Source: Megaustenia siamemsis
Lineage: Eukaryota > Mollusca > Gastropoda > Stylommatophora > Ariophantidae
Direction: 5' to 3'
Assembly: GCA_032433765.1 (NCBI GenBank)
Contig: JAVIAB010000049.1
Coordinates: 24,114,147-24,178,146, forward strand
DNA: 64,000 nucleotides
The stretch's first letter is position 1. Every line of letters starts with the position of its first letter. A model generated the notes under the pieces. That model was not told the origin of the DNA. It made no database searches and saw nothing but the letters and a program-made list of their open reading frames with translations. Shown here piece by piece: positions 61,701-63,179 of this stretch. A program made the translations under genes and the position numbers.

Positions 61701-62897
61701 GATTTTCATTCACTTGCAGTGATACAGAGGCCTTCAAATAACTATAACTTGCAAGGCCAACAAATTTATGTATCTTGGTTCCAACATTAACAATAAGCTT
61801 TCTCTTGATGTCAACATCATCAGACACATTGATAGAGCAATATCTAGACTTAGGGACATAACATTCTTAGACAGAGACAAAAGATGAAATAACATACAGG
61901 AAATAACATTCTTAGACAGAGACAAAAGATGAAATAACATACAGGAAATAACATTCTTAGACAGAGACAAAATAACATAGGGGACATAACATTCTTAGAC
62001 AGAGACAAAAGATGAAATAACATAGGGGACATAACATTCTTAGACAGAGACAAAAGATGAAATAACATAGGGGACATAACATTCTTAGACAGAGACAAAA
62101 GATGAAATAACATAGGGGACATAACATTCTTAGACAGAGACAAAAGATGAAATAACATAGGGGACATAACATTCTTAGACAGAGACAAAAGATGAAATAA
62201 CATAGGGGACATAACATTCTTAGACAGAGACAAAAGATGAAATAACATAGGGGACATAACATTCTTAGACAGAGACAAAAACTGAAGTAACATAGGGGAC
62301 ATAACATTCTTAGACAGAGACAAAAGCTGAAATAACAGGGGACATAACATTCTTAGACAGAGACAAAAGATGAAATAACATAGGGGACATAACATTCTTA
62401 GACAGAGACAAAAGACAAAATAACATAGGGGACATAACATTCTTAGACAGAGACAAAAGATGAAATAACATACAGGAAATAACATTCTTAGACAGAGACA
62501 AAAGACAAAATAACATAGGGGACATAACATTCTTAGACAGAGACAAAAGATGAAATAACATAGGGGACATAACATTCTTAGACAGAGACAAAATATGAAA
62601 TAACATAGGGGACATAATATTCTTAGACAGAGACAAAAGATGAAATAACATAGGGGACATAACATTCTTAGACAGAGACAAAAGCTGAAGTAACATAGGG
62701 GACATAACATTCTTAGACAGAGACAAAAGCTGAAATAACAGGGGACATAACATTCTTAGACAGAAACAAAAGATGAAATAACATACCCATTGCTCCAGCT
62801 GGGGATTTCCTGCATCTTTAGAATAGTAGATGAATATATTATTGAACAATCCAAACAAAAGAGTGTCTGTGTGGTGCTTGATCCCCGGAACCTGCAA
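21855..62897 (-). CDS. UVRAG: UVRAG homologue, ten 3' coding exons (5' partial)
   Basis: Regulatory subunit of the class III phosphatidylinositol 3-kinase complex II (Vps34, Vps15, Beclin 1), which acts on endosomes and in autophagosome maturation; the yeast counterpart is Vps38. The call rests on conserved blocks spread over consecutive exons: LFRRKQ, VRLPNAEDYQ, PLRYPMVHNGSRST, KLTEKDRE, FPLYGKGKEK, LLNKNIS and DLRQTLPNLK, in family order. Exons are 62787-62897, 59065-59162, 51632-51737, 45642-45748, 37103-37193, 35259-35322, 31919-32084, 30343-30421, 24915-25006 and 21855-22737. Every join is GT-AG and phase-compatible, giving 598 codons plus a stop. Vertebrate UVRAG is about 700 residues, so roughly 100 N-terminal residues (start and most of the C2 domain) should lie beyond 64000. 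No internal stop or frameshift is present, so the gene looks functional. The product name is based on remembered family motifs, not a search. Confidence 0.93.
22738..23265. other. UVRAG intron, nothing recognised
   Basis: Single-copy intronic sequence upstream of the last exon; no exon, repeat or mobile-element motif seen. Confidence 0.4.
23266..23520. repeat. Dispersed repeat G, copy 1
   Basis: About 250 bp shared with 61470-61730: cgatattccgattgcttacg, then ttcactttcggtgc, then gagatgttaattc, ending gcagtgatac. Both copies start and stop at similar points, suggesting a discrete short element. Class unknown. Confidence 0.7.
23560..24016 (-). mobile_element. Family H TTAA element, copy 3, truncated
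   Basis: Read from the right, it starts TTAA-CCCTAGATTACGAT at about 24018, then GTTGTAAAAATTATCACC, and shares internal sequence with copies at 20694, 30655 and 35936 (catcgttcactggctatctc-type block). The far end is lost next to repeat G. Confidence 0.65.
24113..24834. repeat. 33-bp minisatellite, about 21 very uniform units
   Basis: Unit is ttctgtctgttatatcacat plus cacaaaatatgaa. Variation is almost limited to one position (ccg or ctg or cag) in the first six units; the rest are identical, indicating recent homogenisation. The length is a multiple of 3, so several frames stay open; they are not genes. Confidence 0.96.
24915..25006 (-). CDS. UVRAG: UVRAG exon: core, DLRQTLPNLK block
   Basis: The 92-nt exon lies between acceptor tatgtcctcag and donor TTAGATC|gtgagt, phase 0 to 2. 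It encodes LRFYCGLGTNDLRQTLPNLK followed by SLLEQRLGVRS. GLGT-DLRQTLPNLK is a hallmark of UVRAG. The 33-bp minisatellite 24113-24834 starts about 80 nt downstream of the donor. Confidence 0.95.
25090..28670 (+). mobile_element. LINE family B longest copy, split by nested LINE D
   Basis: Left arm 25090-26280 carries the spacer and RT N-terminus (FRTISLMSHVTQILLKVIQG, QQFGFRKNSGTKEAIF, ACFIDYTKAFERVHHKQ), ending in RGVRQG. Right arm 27802-28670 resumes with SPGLFNLYTEQIF, the catalytic YAD box (here YADGTVLLAE, Gly for Asp) and the thumb and C-terminal region (YNYLGHTITSDGKC, MWIYRRISRIGWKE, RQMRFLGHVKRHN). Several frameshifts; the catalytic substitution alone would inactivate it. Endonuclease region absent. 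Confidence 0.9.
26281..27801 (+). mobile_element. LINE family D copy nested in LINE B
   Basis: Target duplication aagacagggat at 26270-26280 and 27802-27812. RT motifs in order: WRGVTLLSVASKLFCKIIL, QAGFRKGRSCLDHIF, NFIDFKKAFDSIHRDS, TGVKQGCILSPLLF and catalytic LDFADDIVLISS, then YLGSHIDREGDTSKE, CESWKTT and GHVMRRDNNRIAKQAL. An in-frame TAA precedes IDTVMREEQ, and another lies at 27247. The 3' end is ggctcgaaaggtcaatagat-ag, a tail shared with SINE I. Confidence 0.93.
28671..29205 (+). mobile_element. LINE family E 3' fragment
   Basis: Broken frames read DDGKCTTEIKSRIVQAKIAF, ESKSWTVNKQATEMRFLRRM, PWTAKKTDEEVLKEGNTKRE and LMRCTVDRRLWKNMTTYAN, ending in (GAT)n. It follows the truncated end of LINE B directly; the junction at about 28670 looks like a deletion or a tail-to-body insertion. 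Confidence 0.8.
29225..29515 (-). mobile_element. LINE fragment related to family D
   Basis: Minus-strand sequence similar to 9200-9500 (same relative of family D), with frames broken. It abuts the 39-bp array. Confidence 0.65.
29545..30342 (-). repeat. 39-bp array built from a UVRAG exon end and donor
   Basis: About 20 units. On the minus strand the unit is gtaagttatttgtct followed by CTTCTCAATAAAAATATTAG and CCAC. The second part corresponds to the last 24 nt of exon 30343-30421 (CTTCTCAACAAAAATATTAG then TCAA). Translated in the exon frame, units repeat LLNKNIS, the conserved exon peptide. The array starts at the exon's own donor. Units with an intact gtaagt cluster at 29570-29710; others carry ataagt or gtacgt. 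Confidence 0.93.
30343..30421 (-). CDS. UVRAG: UVRAG exon: core, FPLY to LLNKNIS block
   Basis: The 79-nt exon lies between acceptor tctttcctgaag and donor AGTCAA|gtaagt, phase 2 to 0. It encodes (E)FPLYGKGKEKFQYNYAVFLL then NKNISQ. The family pattern is FPLY-KG-EK then LLNKNIAQ. The last 24 nt of this exon together with the donor are amplified as the 39-bp array directly downstream (29545-30342). Confidence 0.95.
30655..31165 (+). mobile_element. Family H TTAA element, copy 2
   Basis: Begins after TTAA (30655-30658) with aaCCCTAGATAACGATACC, then GTAGTAAAAATTACTACC, and aligns inverted with the copy at 20694-21321. Its right end is the inverted counterpart (GTAAATTTTACTAC, then ATCATAACTTAGG), which passes into the array 31165-31740; that array ends at another TTAA (31741-31744 region). 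Confidence 0.7.
31165..31742. repeat. 29-bp array of a transposon terminal repeat
   Basis: About 19 units of taaattttactatggtatca plus taacctagg. The unit is the terminal inverted repeat of the family-H element to its left (inverse: cctaggttatgataccatag). The outermost unit ends ataacctatgg-TTAA, so the array sits inside the element. Confidence 0.88.
31919..32084 (-). CDS. UVRAG: UVRAG exon: core, LRYP and SRST block
   Basis: The 166-nt exon lies between acceptor ctttatcag and donor AGGGA|gtaagt, phase 1 to 2. It encodes GQEELRVSVALGFTCHLTQM, then ISLFMDLPLRYPMVHNGSRS, then a segment ending KLTEKDRE. This is the most diagnostic stretch: VALG, PLRYP, GSRST and KLTEK are near-invariant in the family. 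A different frame is also open across the exon and should not be mistaken for the product. Confidence 0.96.
32155..32407 (+). mobile_element. LINE family B, 253-bp 3' fragment
   Basis: Very short 5'-truncated insertion with target duplication aattcttaa (32146-32154 and 32408-32416). Encodes the last part (MKFLGHVKRHNSLLKVILEG, RGRPRLTW) and ends (GAT)n. Almost identical to 18534-18787, so it is a recent insertion. Confidence 0.92.
32575..33188 (+). mobile_element. Tc1/mariner-like element, internally deleted
   Basis: Ends are inverted repeats of about 27 bp (CAGTGTGTTTATAAAGTCAC at left; GTGACTTTATAAACACCCTG at right) flanked by TA on both sides (32573-32574, 33189-33190). The interior decodes the C-terminal part of a DDE transposase: SPDLTLPDYYLWGVLKGKVY, then QTVNDLKAEI and KCLEARGGHFEHMLLTQLHR. 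PDLT-PDYYLWG carries the third catalytic acidic residue of the superfamily. The N-terminus and first catalytic Asp are missing, so it is non-autonomous. Confidence 0.88.
33225..33960 (+). mobile_element. LINE family F 3' fragment, interrupted by SINE 1
   Basis: Broken frames read NYEYLGSVVTLE, then IAMKNMWHKTSKVVKLKLLR, KYQDHVKRYSGLERTIMEG and MRGRPRRRW, then DLASERDSFRWAVVNSTF. The SINE at 33335-33598 splits it. The last block continues as a 61-bp tandem array. Confidence 0.82.
33335..33598 (-). mobile_element. SINE 1 copy (tRNA-derived)
   Basis: Minus-strand head GGGAGCCGTGATAGCTCAGT then GGTTAG (A box) and GGTTCGATCCC (B box) are the internal Pol III promoter of a tRNA-derived SINE. Body contains tttttctgggaaagtaaagc. 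Target duplication aagattagcaa at 33324-33334 and 33599-33609, inside LINE F. Anticodon arm not tRNA-like enough to name the parent. Confidence 0.9.
33955..34680. repeat. 61-bp array of the LINE F 3' end
   Basis: About 12 units of ggagatctggctatagacag, agatgctttcaggcggactg, tggtgaatgcaacgttctgta. The first unit is continuous with LINE F. Related arrays occur at 37300-38015 and 56790-56965, each attached to its own LINE F copy. Confidence 0.93.
34890..35225. repeat. About 50-bp minisatellite, roughly 6 units
   Basis: Unit contains gagacatgttctatgtgaat then atttctggaattagtttggt and atgtaaggatt; outer units are diverged. Starts about 35 nt downstream of the UVRAG donor at 35258. Confidence 0.85.
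35259..35322 (-). CDS. UVRAG: UVRAG exon: core, LPNAED block
   Basis: The 64-nt exon lies between acceptor cattctatag and donor ATCAAG|gtatgc, phase 0 to 1. It encodes DEKSQNFYICNVRLPNAEDY plus Q. The LPNAED motif is a strong family marker. An approximately 50-bp minisatellite lies just downstream (34890-35225). Confidence 0.94.
35480..35935 (-). mobile_element. LINE family E 3' fragment
   Basis: Minus strand reads YVEPVLTYGCESWTIGQQTR, VEMWFYRRMLRMPWTAKKSN, then FGHVMRREQLEYIVTTGKFE, with the (GAT)n tail at 35474-35486 (atcatcatcatc on plus). 5'-truncated inside family H copy 4. Confidence 0.9.
35936..37000 (+). mobile_element. Family H TTAA element, copy 4, with nested LINE A
   Basis: Left part 35936-36455 starts at caaaatacaaattcttgaaa, a sequence also found in copies 3 and 5. 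The right end, about 36935-37000, has tggtaataatttttacga and gtaatctagggTTAA, the expected terminal repeat. A family-A LINE fragment (36456-36925) lies between. The left terminus was lost or displaced by the LINE E insertion. Confidence 0.6.
36456..36925 (+). mobile_element. LINE family A 3' fragment
   Basis: Corresponds to the last 470 bp of the intact copy: SVLLYGCETWRTTKLTI-like, GWRWQDK, FWNPQ, RPRNSWR-like and WKVFVEDL blocks, ending gggagctgaaaggtagaaga. Frameshifted. No certain target duplication. Confidence 0.88.
37103..37193 (-). CDS. UVRAG: UVRAG exon: coiled-coil end and start of conserved core
   Basis: The 91-nt exon lies between acceptor tttatgtttgcag and donor ACAGAG|gtcagt, phase 2 to 0. 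It encodes EMLVKENAQVLFRRKQIIRE followed by MVHDIYPITE. The FRR-Q and IYPI blocks mark the transition from coiled coil to the BARA-like domain in UVRAG-family proteins. Confidence 0.92.
37300..38015. repeat. 59-bp array of the LINE F 3' end (minus)
   Basis: About 12 units: agatctcccacagaatgttg, cattcaccacagcaggtctg, aaagaatctgtctctagcc. On the minus strand this is the same sequence as the array at 33955-34680. It is continuous with a LINE F fragment on its right. Confidence 0.93.
38016..38335 (-). mobile_element. LINE family F fragment
   Basis: Minus strand contains the counterparts of the 33600-33950 sequence: RYSGLGRTIMEGIVPG-like, RYYDLVK and a tail IHDSQKGS; broken frames. The LINE 3' end points into the array 37300-38015. 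Confidence 0.75.
38430..38720 (-). mobile_element. LINE family D 3' end
   Basis: Begins (on plus) with the tail complement tatctatctattgacctttc, then gagccgtagccggcccatag, and continues with the inverse of the D C-terminal region (equivalents of NKWRDLIKYL, GFGSLNEIELLAQNRD, RGRPRETLRRT). Confidence 0.85.
38900..39090 (-). mobile_element. LINE family E 3' end
   Basis: Minus strand reads LMNCTVDRGLYRNITAPGMA before a tail of atgatgataat, matching the end of the copy at 28671-29205. Confidence 0.65.
39091..39624. other. Intron sequence, nothing recognised
   Basis: No exon, tandem array or mobile-element motif identified; short open frames lack recognisable features. Confidence 0.4.
39625..39855 (-). 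mobile_element. SINE 1 copy
   Basis: Minus-strand head ends at about 39855 (GGGAGCCGCGATAGCTCAGT then GGTTGGACTACAAAGG), with B box GGTTCAATCC; body tttttctgggaaagtaaagt and 3' segment caccatattccctatacgcc as in the other copies. Confidence 0.88.
40295..40735 (+). mobile_element. LINE family E 3' fragment
   Basis: Open for about 120 codons: CYVEPVLTYGCESWTIGQQT, VEMWFYRRMLRIPWIAKKSN, FGHVMRREQPEYIVTTGKIE, then a frameshift and the terminal GDMIT-like region with (GAT)n. Preceded by an AT microsatellite at 40275-40293. Confidence 0.9.
41215..41290 (+). mobile_element. Family H TTAA element, copy 5, left end
   Basis: TTAA-CCCTAAATTACGATACC then GTTGTAAAAATTACTACC, the clearest family-H terminus in the window. 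The element resumes at 42347-42446 after a LINE A insertion and its derived array, and is cut again by LINE D. Confidence 0.75.
41291..41620 (-). mobile_element. LINE family A 3' fragment inserted in family H
   Basis: The plus strand starts with the tail complement ttcttcttctacctttcagc and runs to cctgccat at 41620, where it is 5'-truncated. The target duplication aatttgacagt occurs at 41280-41290 and 41621-41631, matching aaatttgaca in uninterrupted copies (about 23962, minus). Confidence 0.9.
41600..42350. repeat. 40-bp array of a LINE insertion junction
   Basis: About 18 units of gtgattttgtcctgccat (LINE A sequence at its truncation point) joined to aatttgacagtattttatgt (target duplication and flank). 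The array begins exactly at the 5' junction of the 41291-41620 insertion. Confidence 0.93.
42447..43021 (+). mobile_element. LINE family D 3' fragment
   Basis: 575 bp with target duplication aaaaagtacaa (42436-42446 and 43022-43032). Encodes CESWKTTRDIETKLNALENK, GIAWNEFKTNEEIREIANQP and the RRDNNR region, with frameshifts; the tail ends ggtcaatagatag. Confidence 0.93.
43095..43215 (+). mobile_element. SINE 1, 3' fragment
   Basis: Only the 3' half: gcgtaataccgactacatta, aaaatcatgtgcc, caccatattccctatacgcc. The head is absent, so it is 5'-truncated. Confidence 0.85.
43375..43890 (-). mobile_element. LINE family K 3' fragment
   Basis: About 150 codons open on the minus strand: MCYQCQTWTLDARTIRKITS, KIRNEELRKKLGIAPAIEYI, IKWFGHVTRQKEQNTTQQAF, GRPRKRWVDGILEALGNITA, then a (GAA)n tail seen as (CTT)n at 43379-43397. 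Closely similar to 8325-8760 and 9700-9960. Confidence 0.92.
43985..44300. repeat. 21-bp minisatellite, about 14 units
   Basis: Unit gcttgttgtaaaccatgaca with substitutions (cacaac, cataac) and a few length variants. Confidence 0.9.
44301..44584. other. Intron sequence, nothing recognised
   Basis: Includes a purine-rich stretch (ggagggagagagaaggatg near 44491). No element or exon identified. Confidence 0.4.
44585..45621 (-). repeat. About 44-bp array with splice-signal-like unit
   Basis: About 22 units. On the minus strand each reads gtaagtttcaatctcttaca then g-catgagttatggagat and again gtaagt, so donor-like GAT|gtaagt and acceptor-like tttcaatctcttacag recur in most units. The array starts at 45621, immediately after the last possible exon base of the 45642-45748 exon, and the first unit is continuous with the exon-flanking sequence. 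Confidence 0.92.
45642..45748 (-). CDS. UVRAG: UVRAG exon: coiled coil, second part
   Basis: The exon starts after acceptor gataattcag and encodes a highly charged helix (LALREVLLMKVRQLRQELLW, then QTHQKQVEQEKLEKYQ). Two donors compete. TACCA|gtcagt (exon end 45642, 107 nt, phase 2) makes CA+A = Gln and continues in frame into EMLVKENAQ. GAGAT|gtaagt, 20 nt downstream, looks stronger but leaves phase 1 and would create TAG at the junction with the 37193 exon. I chose 45642 by phase; exon 37103-37193 also uses a gtcagt donor. Confidence 0.85.
45890..46209 (+). mobile_element. LINE family N C-terminal fragment
   Basis: Broken frames: FLYGSETRTAFAGQEKRLNN, NIT-QDKVINFNVLQ, MATLRSHRLRWLGHVRRM, then ILYGELWEGKRPVLRYND. 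Interrupted by a foldback element at 46210. Related copies are at 48770-49320 and 61735-61855. Confidence 0.82.
46210..46504. mobile_element. MITE-like element with about 54-bp inverted ends
   Basis: The left end ataatgatactagtcaaaca then gaatatttacagtttctact is the inverse of the right end (agtagaaactgtaaatatac then tatttgacgagtatcattat). The 295-bp unit has no coding capacity and lies inside LINE N. The flanking duplication is not clear (possibly TA). Confidence 0.75.
46505..46764. other. Intron sequence, nothing recognised
   Basis: AT-rich sequence without a recognised element or exon. Confidence 0.35.
46765..47435 (+). mobile_element. LINE family B 3' copy
   Basis: Reads MIINKENTQNPQVDIKTEGI, SYNYLGHTITSDGKCTSKIN, KSNFNVMKNILTSKQITPGL, then a frameshift near 47050 and RIGRIGWKEKKTIDEVLKQL, RQMRFLGHVKRHNSLLKVIL, RGRPRLTW. 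Ends gatgatgatgag. Confidence 0.92.
47445..47660 (-). repeat. Dispersed repeat O, copy 1
   Basis: Minus strand contains SESELLWTCPMCYEDD, a single C-x2-C pair. Similar sequence occurs at 59570-59880 (SEHLWTCSECNDND) and, more weakly, 62950-63160. Possibly a retroelement coding remnant; class unknown. It runs into the 68-bp array. Confidence 0.55.
47640..48105. repeat. 68-bp minisatellite, about 6.7 units
   Basis: Unit: cattcagaacatggctgtag, attcatgatcattgactgag, tcattagtacatttaacctc, tatttggg. The first unit is continuous with repeat O; the last is followed by a SINE 1 insertion. Confidence 0.93.
48111..48395 (+). mobile_element. SINE 1, full-length copy with target duplication
   Basis: Target duplication tccattgcacttc at 48111-48123 and 48383-48395; element 48124-48382. 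A box TAGCTCAGTGGTTAG, B box GGTTCGATCCTG, body ttttttctgggaaagtaaag, end ttctttaccatgctttac. Best reference copy for the family in this window. Confidence 0.94.
48396..48765. other. Intron sequence, nothing recognised
   Basis: Open frames are short; no exon signal fits the UVRAG phase chain here. No repeat family recognised. Confidence 0.35.
48766..49320 (-). mobile_element. LINE family N C-terminal fragment
   Basis: Minus strand: STLLYGSETWTTYSNQEKRL, HMRCLHRIMYIKWQDKITNL, MLRCRKLRWLGHVQ, then after a frameshift IPKQILYGELIHEKRQIRRP, LRYRDICKSSLNDF and LASDRTSWRACIRNGL. No RT core remains. Confidence 0.88.
49680..49995 (-). mobile_element. SINE 2 copy
   Basis: Aligns with 15959-16282 over its whole length: tgctgagaccaggggtggtt, aaataaaaatcccaactg, and a head with B-box-like GTGAGTTCAAATCCC on the minus strand. 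Target duplication not clear. Confidence 0.78.
50040..51530. repeat. 41-bp minisatellite, about 36 units
   Basis: Unit: gggcactgagtgatgctgac plus ttgagattggagtgttttaat. Variants (cagaga, ctgaga, atgaga) are interspersed, and some multi-unit blocks recur, suggesting block duplications. Lies about 100 nt downstream of the UVRAG donor at 51631. Confidence 0.95.
51632..51737 (-). CDS. UVRAG: UVRAG exon: coiled coil, first part
   Basis: The 106-nt exon lies between acceptor gcttctgtcag and donor GATAAA|gtaaga, phase 2 to 0. It encodes IHMVQRAITQTLASVKRTHS followed by an acidic stretch ending SNENSDK. The heptad-like hydrophobic pattern fits the start of the coiled coil that pairs with Beclin 1 in the known family. 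The 41-bp minisatellite at 50040-51530 begins about 100 nt downstream of this donor. Confidence 0.88.
51855..55310 (-). mobile_element. LINE family A older copy (two arms around a younger LINE A)
   Basis: Left arm 51855-52350 is the inverse of the family-A 3' end, starting with the tail complement tctttttctaccctttagct. Right arm 55184-55310 continues the same copy 5'-ward (equivalent of ISKARGAFIALGNIW and SNIDKEGG). The arms are separated by 52365-55169. The left arm also contains a small local duplication near 52085-52130. Confidence 0.9.
52363..55169 (+). mobile_element. LINE family A: 930-codon intact ORF, 5'-truncated
   Basis: Encodes the C-terminal part of an APE-type endonuclease, then reverse transcriptase. 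Visible: GDLNAKVGSDN (about residue 104), a DHICIN block, SDHHLLLAKL (about 200); linker; RT blocks NYRGIMLLSVPGKIL, QAGFRKNRSCADQITTLRII, YIGFIDYEKAFDSLDRRMLW (about 570), TGVRQGCLLSPFLFLL (about 632), catalytic LDFADDIALLS (about 673), thumb SYIYLGSNIDKEGGTEN, and a tail with IGHTLRKP and RQRGRPRNSW. No stop or frameshift to the natural stop at 55155. The first roughly 60 endonuclease residues and any 5' leader are missing. Inserted in an older inverted copy with target duplication atttaacctaattt (52351-52364 and 55170-55183). The 3' end is agaagagag, not poly(A). Non-LTR clade uncertain (RTE-like or related). Confidence 0.96.
55400..55630 (+). mobile_element. SINE I copy
   Basis: A 220-bp element with gcatgttgtaagaggcaact near its start and ending gtgccgtcttcggctcaaaa-ggacaatagatagata. 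An inverted copy lies at 60095-60290, and a possible head-only remnant at 2336-2390. Its tail matches the LINE family-D 3' end (gctcgaaaggtcaatagata), suggesting that D-type machinery mobilises it. No clear tRNA boxes seen. Confidence 0.7.
55631..55985. other. Intron sequence, nothing recognised
   Basis: AT-rich single-copy sequence; no exon or element identified. Confidence 0.4.
55990..56480. mobile_element. LINE E 3' ends in near-perfect head-to-head palindrome
   Basis: The left arm (about 55995-56235) is the inverse of the right arm (about 56236-56475). Both are the same 240-bp family-E 3' end, with the (GAT)n tail on the outer edges (atcatcatcatc at left; gatgatgatgat at right). The centre reads gattgtttcttcccaatatt, then ggaagaaacaatcatcattt. 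Right arm plus frame: KKQSSFFGHVMRREQLEYIV. Only a few mismatches separate the arms. Confidence 0.9.
56490..56560 (-). mobile_element. SINE 1 fragment
   Basis: Short minus-strand piece of the SINE 1 body (gccgctttacttttccagaa on plus, then cgtaccaatttatgg). Confidence 0.6.
56570..56785 (+). mobile_element. LINE family D fragment
   Basis: Frameshifted equivalent of 26410-26620: KEGNLKDCNNWR, RIKDSVDTVMYEDQAGFRIG and LDHIFFLRIILEEHI. Confidence 0.8.
56790..57090 (-). mobile_element. LINE family F fragment with short 3' array
   Basis: 56790-56965 holds about three 61-bp units of the LINE F 3' end; 56966-57090 is the adjoining LINE F body on the minus strand (RGRPRRR-like and the block ending cgtcttttgacg). 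The copy resumes at 58738 after an insertion. Confidence 0.82.
57091..58737 (+). mobile_element. Unidentified 1.65-kb insertion in LINE F (LTR-like?)
   Basis: The insert interrupts a LINE F copy. Its left third (57100-57640) is three imperfect copies of an approximately 180-bp unit (landmark agaagggggaggaatgg, repeating near 57113, 57293 and 57471). The rest is single copy, with aataaag at about 58378 and aataaataataaa near the right end. Around 58437-58455, tactacagtgacccggcaag resembles an LTR end followed by a primer-binding-like region, but no coding sequence is present and the flanking duplication is unclear (perhaps gggt). An LTR remnant is only a guess. Confidence 0.4.
58738..58935 (-). 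mobile_element. LINE family F fragment, continuation
   Basis: Minus strand reads VSITDSFETKCYRKILKIPC, then ENIIKDLNILKNWLINTILL, aligned with 33700-33800 and 38170-38290. Continues the copy broken at 57090. Confidence 0.78.
59065..59162 (-). CDS. UVRAG: UVRAG exon: linker before the coiled coil
   Basis: The 98-nt exon lies between acceptor cacacaattcag and donor AAGAG|gtaaac, phase 0 to 2. It encodes IPDTEVAKRETV...VDQFALSPSYSTSNLKR. The final AG joins the next exon's A to make AGA (Arg), giving LKRIHMVQ, which reads like the family's entry into the coiled coil. Its downstream intron is filled by LINEs and the unidentified 57092-58737 insert. Confidence 0.85.
59163..59565. other. Intron sequence, nothing recognised
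   Basis: Single-copy intronic sequence upstream of the 59065-59162 exon. A short plus open frame at 59206-59466 has no recognised features. Confidence 0.35.
59570..59880 (-). repeat. Dispersed repeat O, copy 2
   Basis: Shares tgaacatgtccataagtgct and the surrounding 150 bp with 47445-47660. Minus-strand reading includes SEHLWTCSECNDND. Confidence 0.55.
60095..60290 (-). mobile_element. SINE I copy
   Basis: Inverse of 55400-55630: starts with atctatctatgtatctatta, cctttcgagctgaagacggc and ends tgacagcttgtcaggccaac. Open frame across it is incidental. Confidence 0.72.
60291..60799. other. Intron sequence, nothing recognised
   Basis: No exon or repeat recognised. Confidence 0.35.
60800..61350 (+). 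mobile_element. LINE family D-like 3' fragment, decayed
   Basis: Frameshifted SALTYAYETGKQ, LVAFENKCQRKIL-like, GHVMRRE and FAEIDQLAQN blocks, ending tatgtgctatcttcaagttg-aaaggacaatagacagata, the D-type tail. Confidence 0.75.
61470..61730. repeat. Dispersed repeat G, copy 2
   Basis: Matches 23266-23520 from gattgcttacgatga to gcagtgatac, same orientation, roughly 85 percent similar by eye. Confidence 0.7.
61735..61855 (+). mobile_element. LINE fragment, thumb region (family N-like)
   Basis: Plus strand reads KFMYLGSNINNKLSLDVNII then RHIDRAISRLRD, the YLGS block that follows the RT core in these LINEs. It abuts the 45-bp array. Confidence 0.7.
61855..62786 (-). repeat. 45-bp array starting at a UVRAG splice donor
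   Basis: About 20 units. On the minus strand the unit is tatgttatttcatcttttgt, ctctgtctaagaatgttatg, tcccc. The first unit begins with the donor gtatgttatttcatc of exon 62787-62897; three internal units (near 61885, 61910 and 62470) also keep gtatgtt. Several minus frames stay open; they are not genes. Confidence 0.93.
62787..62897 (-). CDS. UVRAG: UVRAG exon: end of C2-like region
   Basis: The 111-nt exon starts after the acceptor ctctaacag and ends at TGG|gtatgt, phase 0 to 0. It encodes a segment reading LQVPGIKHHTDTLLFGLFNN, ending LEQW, consistent with a beta-rich C2 edge. A second in-frame acceptor lies 6 nt inside the exon (ttgcag|GTTCCG), so a two-residue alternative start is possible. 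A 45-bp minisatellite begins immediately at the donor. Least conserved of the ten exons; assigned mainly by phase and position. Confidence 0.8.
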
Positions 62898-62949
62898 CTG
62901 TTAGAGAATGACCTTTATTCAGCATTCGATTTCAGTAACAACGAAAGAT

Positions 62950-63160
62950 GATGTTTGTTTGTTGTTAGGATCATCATCACTGCACACTGGACAAACCCAT
63001 AGGTGCTATAATATCCCCCTGGAGAGTCTCAATAAAATCCTAGGTGAATCCTGAACCATGTGCAGGAAGTCCATAGCAAGGGTAGGTATCCACATTGTGG
63101 GTAGGTTTTTGCTGTTCATTTTGTCCAGGCTGTGGCCATATTTATGGCCTAGTCTTTTAG
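62950..63160 (-). repeat. Possible dispersed repeat O, copy 3
   Basis: Weak similarity to 47445-47660 (atcatcactgcacactggac, cccataggtgct). Diverged. Confidence 0.4.
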
Positions 63161-63179
63161 ATTTTAACTGCCAAGGGAT

